Assembly: GCF_000284295.1 (NCBI RefSeq)
Contig: NC_017093.1
Span: 5,146,001-5,210,000, forward strand
Origin: Actinoplanes missouriensis 431
GTDB taxonomy: Bacteria > Actinomycetota > Actinomycetes > Mycobacteriales > Micromonosporaceae
Reading direction: 5' to 3'
Length of the DNA: 64,000 nt
Shown here: in pieces, positions 51,223 to 59,894 of the stretch
Layout: every line of letters starts with the position of its first letter
How positions within the stretch are numbered: the first letter of the stretch is position 1
Notes under the pieces: generated by a model
Told to the model about the DNA's origin: nothing
What the model saw: the letters and a program-made list of their open reading frames with translations, nothing else
The model's database searches: none
Position numbers and translations under genes: made by a program

Positions 51223-53178
51223 TCAGTCCTCCGGGCGGTCGGCTTCAGCGGGATTCGGGGCGTCGGGCCGGCGAGCGCGCGGGGAACGCTGCCGCGGAGT
51301 CCGCGGTGCCCGCGCCGGCTTCGGGGCGGCACCCGTCCCGGCCGGGTCGTCGGGCGTGACAGCGTCGGGTGTCATCGCGTCGGGTGTCATCGCGTCGGGT
51401 GTCATTGCGTCGGGTGCGCTTCGTGCTTGCGGAATGCGGGGGGATGCGGCGTTCTGTCCCGATGTGGCGGATGCGCCGTTCTCCGACCGCGGCTCCCTCA
51501 ACGCGGCGTCCTCCGACCGCGGCTCCCTCAATGCGGCGTCCTCCGACCGCGGCTCGACCGACGCGCCGTTCTCCGACCGCGGCTCCGACGGTGCGGCGAT
51601 CAACGGCGGGGAGTCCTTGGCGCCGATCGCGCCCTCCGCCTCTTCCTCCGCTCCACGATCCGCCGTTTCCTGCAACTCCGGCTCCGGCTCCGCCGGCTCG
51701 TCGGCGTCCAGGTCTCCGCTCTCCCTCGCCTCCTCGTCGAGCGCCTCCTGGGAGGACGGCCCATATGCCGGCGGCTGGCCGGAACCGATCACCGCGTACA
51801 CCTCGGGGCGCCACCGCCGGAGCTTCCTCCCCCAGCGCACACCCACCACGAAAAGGATCAGGAAGGCGAGCGGCGGCGACCACACCTTCAGCAGGTTGTC
51901 CGAATCCAGCAGGATGCCGAAGGACGCCACGGTGAGCAGCAGGATGAGGCTCAGGAAGACCACGGAGATCCACGGCGCGACGGCGCGCCGCCAGCGGGTC
52001 TCGCCGTGGTCGCCGCGCCGGAAGTAGCGGACCACGGCGATCGACGCGATCACCATCAGGACCAGGACGCCGAGACCGCCGGAGACGGTGCCGAAGAAGA
52101 ACAGGTCGGTGGTCGGGTTCCAGCCGACGAGCGCGAACAGGAGAAGCACCCCGAGGGCGACGCTGGACTGGGCGAACGACGCGGTGACCGGGACGCCGCC
52201 GCGGGTGCGGGCCAGCGACGGCGGCAGGACACCCTCGCGGGCGACGGTCAGCGCGTACCGCGCGACGGTGTGATGGAAGGCCAGCATCGCGGCGAACAGG
52301 CTGGTCGCGAAGAAGATCCGGCCCAGGTCGATGATCACCGACGGCAGGTAGGGGTCGGGCAGGTAGAAGAACAGGTCGTCGAGGTGGTCGCCGGCGATCG
52401 CGACGATCTGGTCGTAACCGGCGACGACCGACATGACCCAGGCGGTCCCGCCGTAGAGCACGGCCGCGACCAGCAGGGTGAGGCCGATCGCCCGGGACAC
52501 CGTGCGGCGCGGGTCGCGGGCCTCGGCGGCGTAGACGAGCGGTGCCTCGAACCCGACCATGCCGGCGACCGCGGCGACGAGCAGCGCGACCCCGCCCGCG
52601 CTGGCGATCAGCCCGGGGTTGAGGGTCCCGAACGATACCGTGCCGCCCGCCGGATGGGTGACCATCACATAGTCGAAGACCAGCACTATCAGCACTTCGG
52701 CACAGACCAGGACGGTCAGGATACGAGCGTTCAAATCGATGTTCAGCCGGCCCAGCACGCCGATCAGCGCCCACCCGAGCAGCGCCCAGATCACCCAGGA
52801 GACCTGGATGCCGAAGATCGCCATCGCGTTGTGCGCGGCCACACCGAACGCGCCGTAGAGACCGATCTGCATGGCGTTGTAGGCGAGCAGCGCGACGAAC
52901 GCCGTGCCGACGCCGGCGGGACGGGACAGGCCCGCCGCGGCGTACGCGTAGAAGGCGCCACTGTTCGGAACGTGCCGTGCCATCGCGGCGAGACCCACCG
53001 CGAAGACGCCCAGCACCGCTGCGACCAGCATGTACGCGACCGGGATGCCCTTCTCCTCCACCTGCCCGTAGCCGAGGGGCAGCGCCCCCGCCACGACGGT
53101 GAGCGGTGTCATGGCGGAGACCGCGATGACGAAGATCGGCCACGTGCCGAGGCGGCGCTCGGCGACCTGCTGTGGCAT
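51223..53178 (-). CDS. APC-family amino-acid permease with repetitive cytoplasmic tail
   Basis: This 651-residue protein has twelve predicted membrane helices in the first 475 residues. Typical APC features are GTWPIFVIAVSAMTPLTVVAGALPLGYG and PNSGAFYAYAAAGLSRPAG in the first helices and VGFEAPLVYAAEARDPRRTVSRAIG in the middle. The last 165 or so residues are hydrophilic and repetitive: four EPRSE(D/N)-type units and four PDAMT-type units, mirrored as 30-bp and 15-bp DNA repeats. Such a tail is unusual for APC transporters and may be disordered. AGGAGG 6 nt before ATG 53178 supports the start. It is convergent with the dipeptidase gene. Confidence 0.9.
   Translation of the reverse strand: MPQQVAERRLGTWPIFVIAVSAMTPLTVVAGALPLGYGQVEEKGIPVAYMLVAAVLGVFAVGLAAMARHVPNSGAFYAYAAAGLSRPAGVGTAFVALLAYNAMQIGLYGAFGVAAHNAMAIFGIQVSWVIWALLGWALIGVLGRLNIDLNARILTVLVCAEVLIVLVFDYVMVTHPAGGTVSFGTLNPGLIASAGGVALLVAAVAGMVGFEAPLVYAAEARDPRRTVSRAIGLTLLVAAVLYGGTAWVMSVVAGYDQIVAIAGDHLDDLFFYLPDPYLPSVIIDLGRIFFATSLFAAMLAFHHTVARYALTVAREGVLPPSLARTRGGVPVTASFAQSSVALGVLLLFALVGWNPTTDLFFFGTVSGGLGVLVLMVIASIAVVRYFRRGDHGETRWRRAVAPWISVVFLSLILLLTVASFGILLDSDNLLKVWSPPLAFLILFVVGVRWGRKLRRWRPEVYAVIGSGQPPAYGPSSQEALDEEARESGDLDADEPAEPEPELQETADRGAEEEAEGAIGAKDSPPLIAAPSEPRSENGASVEPRSEDAALREPRSEDAALREPRSENGASATSGQNAASPRIPQARSAPDAMTPDAMTPDAMTPDAVTPDDPAGTGAAPKPARAPRTPRQRSPRARRPDAPNPAEADRPED
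51363..51593. repeat. 15-bp and 30-bp tandem repeats in the permease tail
   Basis: Between about 51363 and 51418 a 15-bp unit (TCGGGTGTCATCGCG) occurs roughly four times, and between about 51478 and 51593 a 30-bp unit containing CTCCGACCGCGGCTC occurs four times. Both are in frame with the permease gene on the minus strand. Confidence 0.85.
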
Positions 53179-53291
53179 TGGCGCCTCCTAATCAACGGTT
53201 GACCGTCTCCCATCATTACGTCCACAGCGGATCAGCGATATAGAAACTTCTCGATCATGACCGGTCGGGTTTCGGCACTCTCGCCGTTGGG

Positions 53292-53297
53292 TAGGCT
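53292..53297 (+). promoter_or_regulatory. Probable leaderless promoter -10 box (TAGGCT)
   Basis: TAGGCT is followed by 6 nt and ATG 53304, with no ribosome binding site. Confidence 0.5.
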
Positions 53298-53303
53298 GCC
53301 AGC

Positions 53304-53570
53304 ATGCCGATCGGACCGCAGCCACAGGGACGTCGCGGCACGGTCGAGGAGCCGTACAGCCCGCTCAACCTGCGGCTGGTCCTCGCCGCGATCGGGCTGG
53401 TCGTCTGCACGGTCCTGTCGATCGTGCTGTTCCGCTCCGGCTGGACCCTGCCGGGCTGGCTGCTGGCCGCCTGGGCCGTGGTCGCCCTGATCGACATCGT
53501 GGTGGTACAGCTGCGCCGCCGGGCCCGCAAGCGACTCGAGGGCGACCGCGACCACTCGCTCTTCGAGTGA
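53304..53570 (+). CDS. DUF6343-family small membrane protein
   Basis: This 88-residue protein has a short polar N-terminus, two membrane helices (NLRLVLAAIGLVVCTVLSIVLF and LPGWLLAAWAVVALIDIVVV) and a basic tail (QLRRRARKRLEGDRDH). Length and layout match the DUF6343 type of actinobacteria, which has no known function. It is convergent with the response regulator gene (9 nt between stops) and has a likely leaderless promoter. Confidence 0.78.
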   Translation: MPIGPQPQGRRGTVEEPYSPLNLRLVLAAIGLVVCTVLSIVLFRSGWTLPGWLLAAWAVVALIDIVVVQLRRRARKRLEGDRDHSLFE

Positions 53571-53579
53571 GGCCGTCGC

Positions 53580-54233
53580 TCACGCCAGACCCGCGTCGTG
53601 CACCAGCAACGCGATCTGCACCCGGTTGTTCAGGTCCAGTTTGGTGAGCACCCGGGAGACGTGCGCCTTCACCGTCGCGACCGACATGTAGAGGTCGGTG
53701 GAGATCTCCGCGTTCGACTTGCCCTGCGCCACCAGCACGGCCACCTCTTTCTCCCGGACGCTGAGCCGGTTGAGCAGCTCGTCGGCCTGATCACGCGCGG
53801 GCCGGGGGTCGGCCGCCACGTGGGCGATCAGCTGCCGGGTGACGCTCGGCGAGAGCGTCGCCTCGCCCTGCGCGACCCGCAGCACCGCCTCCTTGATCTG
53901 GCCGGGCGGCGTGTCCTTGAGCAGGAACCCGCTGGCGCCGACCCGCAGTGCCCGCAGCACGAACTCGTCCGCGTCGAACGTCGTCAGCACCAGCACCTGC
54001 GGCGCCTCGGGCCGCCGCCGCAGCCGCTCGGTGGCGGTCAGGCCGTCGACGCCGGGCATCCGGATGTCCATCAGCACCACGTCCGGCTGATGCTCGGCGA
54101 CCGCCGCAGGCACCTCGGCGCCGTCGGCCGCCTGCCCCACGACCCGCACGTCGCCGCCACCCGACAGGATCATCGACAGCCCGGCCCGCACCAGCGGATC
54201 GTCGTCCACGATCAGCACCCGCACCGTGCGCAC
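53580..54233 (-). CDS. NarL/LuxR-family response regulator
   Basis: This 217-residue protein has a receiver domain (VLIVDDDPLVRAG, phospho-acceptor Asp in VLMDIRMPGVDG, Lys in FLLKDTPPGQI) and a C-terminal LuxR helix-turn-helix (LSVREKEVAVLVAQGKSNAEIS). GTG 54233 has GGAGG 4 nt upstream. It follows the sensor kinase after 106 nt, a gap largely filled by 30-bp tandem repeats. The divergent ABC-2 exporter at 55769 is the likely target, as in similar actinobacterial arrangements. Confidence 0.93.
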   Translation of the reverse strand: MRTVRVLIVDDDPLVRAGLSMILSGGGDVRVVGQAADGAEVPAAVAEHQPDVVLMDIRMPGVDGLTATERLRRRPEAPQVLVLTTFDADEFVLRALRVGASGFLLKDTPPGQIKEAVLRVAQGEATLSPSVTRQLIAHVAADPRPARDQADELLNRLSVREKEVAVLVAQGKSNAEISTDLYMSVATVKAHVSRVLTKLDLNNRVQIALLVHDAGLA

Positions 54234-54250
54234 GACACCTCCCCACGATC

Positions 54251-54350
54251 CACGACAGCCGGAAGCACGCCCGCGCGAGCCACGACGGCCGGAAGCCGGC
54301 CCGCGCGGTTCACGACGGCCGGAAGCCGGCCCGTGCGGGTCACGACGGCC
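54251..54350. repeat. Three and one-third tandem 30-bp repeats at the end of the kinase gene
   Basis: Units begin at 54251, 54281, 54311 and (partial) 54341 with CACGAC(A/G)GCC. The second and third are nearly identical. The array fills most of the gap between response regulator and kinase genes and runs into the kinase stop codon (54342-54340). Confidence 0.92.
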
Positions 54351-55638
54351 ACGGGAGCCACGCGGAGAGGACGAACTCGTTGCCGTGACGGCCGTGCGCG
54401 AGCCGCCCGCCGGCGAGCGTGGCCCGTTCCGCGAGACCGATCAGGCCCATCCCGGTGCCCGGAATGGCCGGACCGGTGGCCCCGGGACGACGACCGAGCC
54501 CCGCCGCGCCGGCAGCTGCCGTGTCGGGGACGCTCACCGGCATCGGGTTGCGGACCTCGACGGTCAGCCCCTCGCCCGCCCCGCCACGGACCGCCACCGA
54601 CACTGCGACACCGGGGGCGTGCTTGCGCGCGTTCGTCAACCCCTCCTGAATGATCCGGTATGCCGCGCGACCCGTCGCCACGGGCACCGAGTCGGGCTCG
54701 GCCGTGACGTTCAGCCGTACCCTGATCCCCGCTGACCTGGACTCGTCGGCAAGCGCGGGCAATGCGCTGAGCGTGGGTTGCGGCCGCTCCGGCGCCTCCT
54801 CCTCGTCGGACTGCGTCGTGCGCAGCACGCCGATCACCTCGCGCAGGTCCTGCAGCGCCTGGTGCGCGCTCGACCGCACCACCGCGGACGCGGCGGCGAT
54901 CTCCTCGGGCGGGGCGCCGGGACGGAACTCCAGCGCCCCGGCGTGCAGGCTGAGCAGGGAGATCCGGTGGGCCAGGACGTCGTGCATCTCGCGGGCGATC
55001 CGGGTGCGCTCGAGAACCCGGGCCTGCGCGATCCGCAGCCGCTGCTCGGCCTCGGCGCGCTCGGCCCGCTCCCGCCAGCTGACGATCAGCTGGCGGCGGG
55101 ACCGGACCAGCATGCCCCAGAGCGCCGCGACCAGCACCATGAAGTTGCCCCACCATAAGTTCTCCCAGAACCCGGCGCCGGCCGGCTCGGCCCGCACCGC
55201 CGCGAAGACGGTGTTGACGCCGCAGACCGCGACGACATAGGCCGCGAGGATGCTGAACCGGCGGTGCACCGCGACGGTGAAGACGACGATCAGCAGGGTG
55301 ATGCCACTGGTGATCGAGAAGAACGCGAGCGCCAGCAGGTAGAGCGCGAGCCAGGTGAGGAATCGCCGCCGCCACCAGAGCGCGACGCCGGCGATCACGC
55401 CGAGCACGGCGTCGACGGCGACCAGCCAGAACGGGGTCCCCACCCACTCCTGCAGAACGGTCGGATGGGGATCGACGAGTTCGGCGGCCAGCAGGACGGT
55501 GGAGCCGAAGCCGAGCACGAAACAGAGCGTGTCGACCAGCCAGTCACGTGTGGAACGCCGGCTCGGCACCGGCCCGGCCGGGTCCGCCGCCAGCGCGGAC
55601 GGCCAGAGCCACCGGTACTCGGTCAGCGACGCCCCCAT
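54340..55638 (-). CDS. Sensor histidine kinase (HisKA_3, DesK-like)
   Basis: This 432-residue protein has five or six membrane segments (about 35-185) and a linker coiled coil. The HisKA_3 helix carries the phospho-accepting His in RTRIAREMHDVLAHRI, and the ATPase domain has EGLTNARKHAPG and GTGMGLIGLAERA. The open frame extends far upstream, but ATG 55638 is the start because the conserved protein begins there and TAGAGT lies 7 nt upstream (leaderless type). It senses an unknown, probably membrane-related signal and is divergent from the ABC exporter genes. Confidence 0.92.
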   Translation of the reverse strand: MGASLTEYRWLWPSALAADPAGPVPSRRSTRDWLVDTLCFVLGFGSTVLLAAELVDPHPTVLQEWVGTPFWLVAVDAVLGVIAGVALWWRRRFLTWLALYLLALAFFSITSGITLLIVVFTVAVHRRFSILAAYVVAVCGVNTVFAAVRAEPAGAGFWENLWWGNFMVLVAALWGMLVRSRRQLIVSWRERAERAEAEQRLRIAQARVLERTRIAREMHDVLAHRISLLSLHAGALEFRPGAPPEEIAAASAVVRSSAHQALQDLREVIGVLRTTQSDEEEAPERPQPTLSALPALADESRSAGIRVRLNVTAEPDSVPVATGRAAYRIIQEGLTNARKHAPGVAVSVAVRGGAGEGLTVEVRNPMPVSVPDTAAAGAAGLGRRPGATGPAIPGTGMGLIGLAERATLAGGRLAHGRHGNEFVLSAWLPWPS

Positions 55639-55645
55639 GCGCTCG

Positions 55646-55651
55646 ACTCTA
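55646..55651 (-). promoter_or_regulatory. Probable leaderless promoter -10 box (TAGAGT)
   Basis: On the minus strand TAGAGT is followed by 7 nt and ATG 55638 of the sensor kinase gene. Confidence 0.5.
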
Positions 55652-55672
55652 CGGACGGCAAAGCCGCGCCGA

Positions 55673-55708
55673 TACCGACCAAAGTAGTAACCGAGGTATC
55701 GACCAAGG
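55673..55708 (+). promoter_or_regulatory. Direct repeat TA(C/T)CGACCAA(A/G)G, response-regulator site candidate
   Basis: Two 12-bp copies (55673-55684 and 55697-55708) differ at two positions and are 24 bp apart, close to whole helical turns. They lie in the 130-nt gap between the divergent kinase and ABC genes, where a NarL-type regulator would be expected to bind. Confidence 0.4.
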
Positions 55709-55768
55709 ATGACCGGCATCGACCGTCGGCCGAAGCGGCGGCCCGCCACCGGCCCGCAGGCTGTTTCC

Positions 55769-56668
55769 ATGATTACGGTCGAGAACCTCACCAGGACGTA
55801 CGGCGCGCAGCGCGCCGTCGACGACGTGTCGTTCACCTGCGAGCCGGGCACGGTCACCGGTTTTCTCGGGCCGAACGGCGCCGGCAAGTCCACCACGCTG
55901 CGGATGATCTGTGGTCTCACCCCGCCCACCGCGGGGCGGGCCACCGTCTGCGGTGTGCCGTACCGGCAGCTCGGCAACCCGGGCCGTCGGGTCGGTGTGC
56001 TGCTCGACGCGTCCGCCCAGCACGCCGGGCGCACCGGCCGGGAGACCCTCGCGCTGGCCGCCATCACGATGGGGCTGGACACCGGCCGGGTGCCGGAGCG
56101 GCTGGCCCGCGTCGGCCTGGACCGCGCCGCGGCCAAGCGGCGGGTCCGGGCGTACTCGCTCGGTATGCGGCAGCGGCTCGGCCTGGCGTACGCGATGCTC
56201 GGCGACCCGGCCGTGCTGATCCTCGACGAGCCGGCGAACGGCCTCGACCCGGAGGGCATCTTCTGGATGCGCGGGCTGCTCCGCGAGTTCGCCGACCGGG
56301 GCGGCACCGTGCTGCTCAGCTCGCATCTGCTGCGGGAGGTGGAGGCGGTCGCCGACCGGCTCATCGTGATCGGCCAGGGCAAGATCCTGGCACAGGGTGA
56401 CAAGGACCAGCTGCTCAGCGCCGCCGGCACCGTCGTGCGGGCCAGCGATCCGGCCGCCCTCGAGGCGCTGTTCGACCGGATCGGCGTGACGGCGACCCGG
56501 TCCGCGGACGGCACCCTGCTCGTTCCCTCCGACGCCGAGACCATCGCCCAGGCCGCCGCCCAAGCCGGTGTGGTGCTGCTGGAGCTGCGCCCGGCCGGCG
56601 CCGGCGGCCTCGAAGAGATGTTCCTGCGACTCACCGCCACCAACGGCCTCGAGGAGGTCAGCCGATGA
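55769..56668 (+). CDS. ABC-2 exporter ATP-binding protein
   Basis: This 299-residue protein has Walker A GPNGAGKSTT, signature YSLGMRQRLGLAYA, Walker B VLILDEPANGLDP and H-loop LLSSHLLREV. The C-terminal 80 residues form the small domain typical of antibiotic or lipid exporters of the DrrA/CcmA class. ATG 55769 is chosen because conserved sequence (MITVENLTRTYG) starts there; the upstream extension has no family match. It overlaps the permease start by 4 nt. The adjoining two-component system probably controls it. Confidence 0.93.
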   Translation: MITVENLTRTYGAQRAVDDVSFTCEPGTVTGFLGPNGAGKSTTLRMICGLTPPTAGRATVCGVPYRQLGNPGRRVGVLLDASAQHAGRTGRETLALAAITMGLDTGRVPERLARVGLDRAAAKRRVRAYSLGMRQRLGLAYAMLGDPAVLILDEPANGLDPEGIFWMRGLLREFADRGGTVLLSSHLLREVEAVADRLIVIGQGKILAQGDKDQLLSAAGTVVRASDPAALEALFDRIGVTATRSADGTLLVPSDAETIAQAAAQAGVVLLELRPAGAGGLEEMFLRLTATNGLEEVSR

Positions 56669-57417
56669 CCGTCGTCGCTAACCCGACCATTCCGCTCCCC
56701 CGCCTCACCGTGGTCGAGCTGCGCAAGCTCGCGGACACCCGGGCAGGTTTCTGGCTGCTGCTGGTGATCGGCCTGGCCACGATCGGCACCTCGGCGATCC
56801 TGCTCGGCTGGGCCGAGGACGCCGACCAGACCTTCGAGGCGTTCTTCACCTTCGGGCTGGCGCCGTCGGCGGTGCTGCTGCCCGTCCTCGGCATCCTCTC
56901 GATCACCAGCGAGTGGTCGCAACGCACCGCGCTCGCCACGTTCACCCTGGCGCCGGCGCGTGGCCGGGTCCTGCTGGCGAAACTGGCCTCCGGGACGATC
57001 ATCGCGATCGCCGCCACGGCCGCGACCGGGCTGCTGGCCGCCGTCGGCAACGTGATCGCCGGGATGATGGGCGGCGACGCCTCGTGGGGCATGGACGGCA
57101 GCCTCGTCTGGCAGGGCGTTCTCATGCAGGTGATCTTCGTGCTGATGGGTATCGGTTTCGGCGCGCTGCTGCAGAACACGCCTCTCGCCATCGTCATCTA
57201 CTTCGCGCTGCCGATGGTCTGGTCGATCCTCGGCGGGACCATCAAGGGACTGCGCACCGCGTCGGAGTGGCTGGACCTGAACGCCACCTCCCAGGCCCTG
57301 TCGGAACCCGACATGACCGGCGGTGAATGGGCTCGGTTCGGCGTCTCGGTGGCGGTGTGGGTGGTGCTCCCGCTCCTGCTCGGGACGGTGCGGGTGCTCC
57401 GCCGGGAGGTTTCCTGA
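56665..57417 (+). CDS. ABC-2 exporter membrane protein
   Basis: This 250-residue protein has six membrane segments, starting with VELRKLADTRAGFWLLLVIGLAT and ending at VLPLLLGTVRVLRREV. The layout is that of ABC-2 permeases coupled to DrrA-type ATPases. The 4-nt overlap with the ATPase gene indicates coupled translation. The exported compound is unknown. Confidence 0.9.
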   Translation: MTVVANPTIPLPRLTVVELRKLADTRAGFWLLLVIGLATIGTSAILLGWAEDADQTFEAFFTFGLAPSAVLLPVLGILSITSEWSQRTALATFTLAPARGRVLLAKLASGTIIAIAATAATGLLAAVGNVIAGMMGGDASWGMDGSLVWQGVLMQVIFVLMGIGFGALLQNTPLAIVIYFALPMVWSILGGTIKGLRTASEWLDLNATSQALSEPDMTGGEWARFGVSVAVWVVLPLLLGTVRVLRREVS

Positions 57418-57460
57418 TCCACAACGGTGGGTGTTGGCGTCACGATCTCGCGATCGCGGG

Positions 57461-57466
57461 TAGCGT
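57461..57466 (+). promoter_or_regulatory. Probable leaderless promoter -10 box (TAGCGT)
   Basis: TAGCGT is followed by 8 nt and GTG 57475 of the metalloprotease gene, which supports that start. Confidence 0.45.
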
Positions 57467-57474
57467 CGCGAGAC

Positions 57475-59685
57475 GTGACGCGTACCCTTTTTGCGAGCTT
57501 CGCGACTATTGCCGTTACCATCCCGCTCCTGGCGGCTCCCGTCTCCGCCGCACCACTCACCACCGCCCCGGCTTCTCCCACACCGCTCCGGGGTGTCCCG
57601 GCCTCCGCCGCGCCGGCGCCGTCGCCGGCCCCCTCCGCAGTCGTCCCCTCCGCAGTCGTCCCGTCCGCGCTCGTCCCGTCCGCCCCGGCTCAGGCCGCGC
57701 CCGCCGGGGACGTCCGGGATCTGACGCCGCCGACCCGGCTCACGCTCAACGGCCGGCCGCTGCCGCCGGCCACCTATCAGCCGGGCCCGCTCGGGCGCCG
57801 CGCCGCCCCCACCTCGCCGCCGCTGGGAACCGTGCGCAGCTGGGCGGGTCTCAACGCGGTCGAGGCCGACGTCTACCGCAAGGATTACGTGCTGCGCGCG
57901 GTCGGCGAGCACATCGAGGTCTGGGTGGCGAAGGACCTCGGTTTCCCGATCGGCGACTGCCGCGGTGACGCCGCCACCGAGGTCACCGACGCCCAGATCG
58001 CCGGCCTCGTCCGCGAGTTCGACGAGAACATCTACCCCACCGAGACGGCCGCCTTCAGCACGCCACCGGCCCGCACCGGGGCCAACGCCGGCGTCGACGG
58101 CGATTTCACCGGCGCCGGCGACCGCACCGTGACACTCGTCGACAACATCCGCGACGACAACTTCGTCAGCTACCCGGAACGGCCCACCTACATCGCGGGG
58201 TTCTTCTCCGAGCAGCTCAACGAGCTTTTCGACCGCAACGTGATAACCATCGACGCCTTCGACTGGGCGCATCGGCTGGGCGACGATCCGGCACACCAGC
58301 CCACCGACGACCTCTGCACCAGCCGGCCGGCCCGCCCGCGGATGTACGAGTCCACGTTCGCCCACGAGTGGCAGCACCTGCTCAGTTATTACGCCGATCC
58401 GGACGAGGAGAGCTGGCTGGACGAGGGGCTCAGCGATTACGCGCAGACCCTGACCGGGTACGTCGACTCGCGGCTCGGCGTCTACCACCGCGGGTTCGAC
58501 AACCACCTCGCCTGTTACCAGGGTTTCGGTGGGGTGAAGACGGCGAACAATCCGAACCCGCGCGACTGTGACGGGCCGGCGAACTCGCTCAACCTGTGGA
58601 ACGAGGGCACCGCCGACGCGGTCCTCGCCGATTACGGCATCACCTACCAGCTGATGCTGTATCTGGGTGACCGGTTCGGGCGGGGGGTTCTCTCCAGGCT
58701 GCACCGGGACGCCGACCACCGCGGCCTGGAGGCGCTCGCGGAGGCGTTGCCGGACGGCACACGCTTCTACGACGTTCTCCACGATTTCCAGACGATGACG
58801 CTCGTCGACAAGTCCGCCGGAGAGCCGGACAGCGTGCTCAAGGGCGCGAGCCGCGAACGGGTCACCGCCGCCAGCCTGCGCTCGACGGTGAACCTGAGCA
58901 GCGCGGGGTCGCACGGCACGCCGGGGGCGCCACCGAACGGCGCCGATTATGTCCGGCTGCCGACCACGCTGCGCTCGGTCAGTTTCCAGGGGGCGGCCAC
59001 GCTGCCGCCGCTCCCCCTGGGCTGGACTATCGACAAGGGCATGATCTTCTCCGGCAACGCGTCGGGCCTGGACACCACCGCGGTCCGCGCGGTCGACGTG
59101 CCGCTCGCCGACCCGAACCTTCGCTTCACCAGCACCCACGCCCTGGAGAAGGACTTCGACTACGGATATGTGACGGTCTCCACCGACGGTGGCCGAACCT
59201 ATCGGGCGATCGCCGGTGACACGACGGTCGCGGGACCGCTGGGCGCGGGCATCACCGGCCGGGCCACCGGCGCCACCCTCCGGTACGACCTGTCGGCGCA
59301 CGCCGGGAAGCGGGTCCTGCTGGGTTTCCGGTACGTCAGTGACAGTGCCGTCAACCAGGGCGGCTGGCACATCGGGGACGTCAGAGTCGGCTCGCAGACG
59401 ATCGACAGCGCCGCCCTGGACGAGTGGCGGTCGCCCACCCAGGTCCGCCCGACACCGGTGCACAACTGGCACGTGACGCTCGTCGGGCTGGGGCGCGCTC
59501 GCGCCAAGATCGTGCCGCTCGAGGATTTCGACAGGCTGAACGATTACCCCAAGGTCGCGGCGATCGTCGCCTACGACGAGCCGACCGGGACGGCCGAGCA
59601 GTACGCCCCCTACACCCTCGTGGTGAACGGGGAGACGCTGCCCCGGGAAGAGCCCGCTCAGGCGACCGGCGGCACCACGCGGTAG
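57475..59685 (+). CDS. Secreted zinc metalloprotease (HExxH, immune-inhibitor-A-like C-terminus)
   Basis: The product is 736 residues from GTG 57475, which gives a good Sec signal (RTLFASFATIAVTIPLLAAPVSA). A Pro/Ala/Ser-rich stretch with PSAVV repeats follows. The catalytic domain has zinc motif HEWQH (residues 297-301) and a Glu in WLDEGLSDYAQ (about 317), as in gluzincin-type enzymes; the M30 family is a possible match. The C-terminal 250 residues contain a beta module like that of immune inhibitor A (FDYGYVTVSTDGGRTYRAI, GWHIGDVRV). It should act outside the cell on proteins. A strong hairpin follows the gene. Confidence 0.85.
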   Translation: MTRTLFASFATIAVTIPLLAAPVSAAPLTTAPASPTPLRGVPASAAPAPSPAPSAVVPSAVVPSALVPSAPAQAAPAGDVRDLTPPTRLTLNGRPLPPATYQPGPLGRRAAPTSPPLGTVRSWAGLNAVEADVYRKDYVLRAVGEHIEVWVAKDLGFPIGDCRGDAATEVTDAQIAGLVREFDENIYPTETAAFSTPPARTGANAGVDGDFTGAGDRTVTLVDNIRDDNFVSYPERPTYIAGFFSEQLNELFDRNVITIDAFDWAHRLGDDPAHQPTDDLCTSRPARPRMYESTFAHEWQHLLSYYADPDEESWLDEGLSDYAQTLTGYVDSRLGVYHRGFDNHLACYQGFGGVKTANNPNPRDCDGPANSLNLWNEGTADAVLADYGITYQLMLYLGDRFGRGVLSRLHRDADHRGLEALAEALPDGTRFYDVLHDFQTMTLVDKSAGEPDSVLKGASRERVTAASLRSTVNLSSAGSHGTPGAPPNGADYVRLPTTLRSVSFQGAATLPPLPLGWTIDKGMIFSGNASGLDTTAVRAVDVPLADPNLRFTSTHALEKDFDYGYVTVSTDGGRTYRAIAGDTTVAGPLGAGITGRATGATLRYDLSAHAGKRVLLGFRYVSDSAVNQGGWHIGDVRVGSQTIDSAALDEWRSPTQVRPTPVHNWHVTLVGLGRARAKIVPLEDFDRLNDYPKVAAIVAYDEPTGTAEQYAPYTLVVNGETLPREEPAQATGGTTR

Positions 59686-59717
59686 AGGAAGGCAGCCGAG
59701 CCGGAGCCGGCCCGATC

Positions 59718-59762
59718 GATCTGCCCGCCACGTCGGACGAGAGCGCCGGTGGCGGGCGGATC
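59718..59762 (+). terminator. Hairpin terminator of the metalloprotease gene
   Basis: Arms 59718-59731 and 59749-59762 pair over 14 positions (one G-T) with a 17-nt loop, 32 nt after the stop. There is no T tract. Confidence 0.6.
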
Positions 59763-59856
59763 GTCTCCGGCGCGGATCGCGGACGAGCGCCGGACTCCCG
59801 GTCACCGATTCTCGTGCCATCACCACGCCCCTCCGCGCCTCGTCGAAGGTTCGAGA

Positions 59857-59894
59857 TTGACAGTGTCACGGTGACAGTGTCAAGCTGGTCGGCA
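59857..59894 (+). promoter_or_regulatory. Promoter with embedded double palindrome of the MerR-VIT/VWA operon
   Basis: A perfect -35 TTGACA (59857-59862) is followed 17 bp later by CAAGCT-like -10 sequence (about 59880-59886) and then ATG 59894 about 7 nt on. Two identical 11-bp near-palindromes TGACAGTGTCA (59858-59868 and 59872-59882) occupy the spacer and overlap the -35. This is where a MerR-type regulator would bind. Confidence 0.72.

Noticed and set aside
55639..59826. A minus-strand open frame running over 4 kb upstream of the sensor kinase start
   Set aside because: It lies antisense to the ABC exporter and metalloprotease genes, whose families are clear. It is open because of high G+C at wobble positions. 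The kinase starts at 55638.
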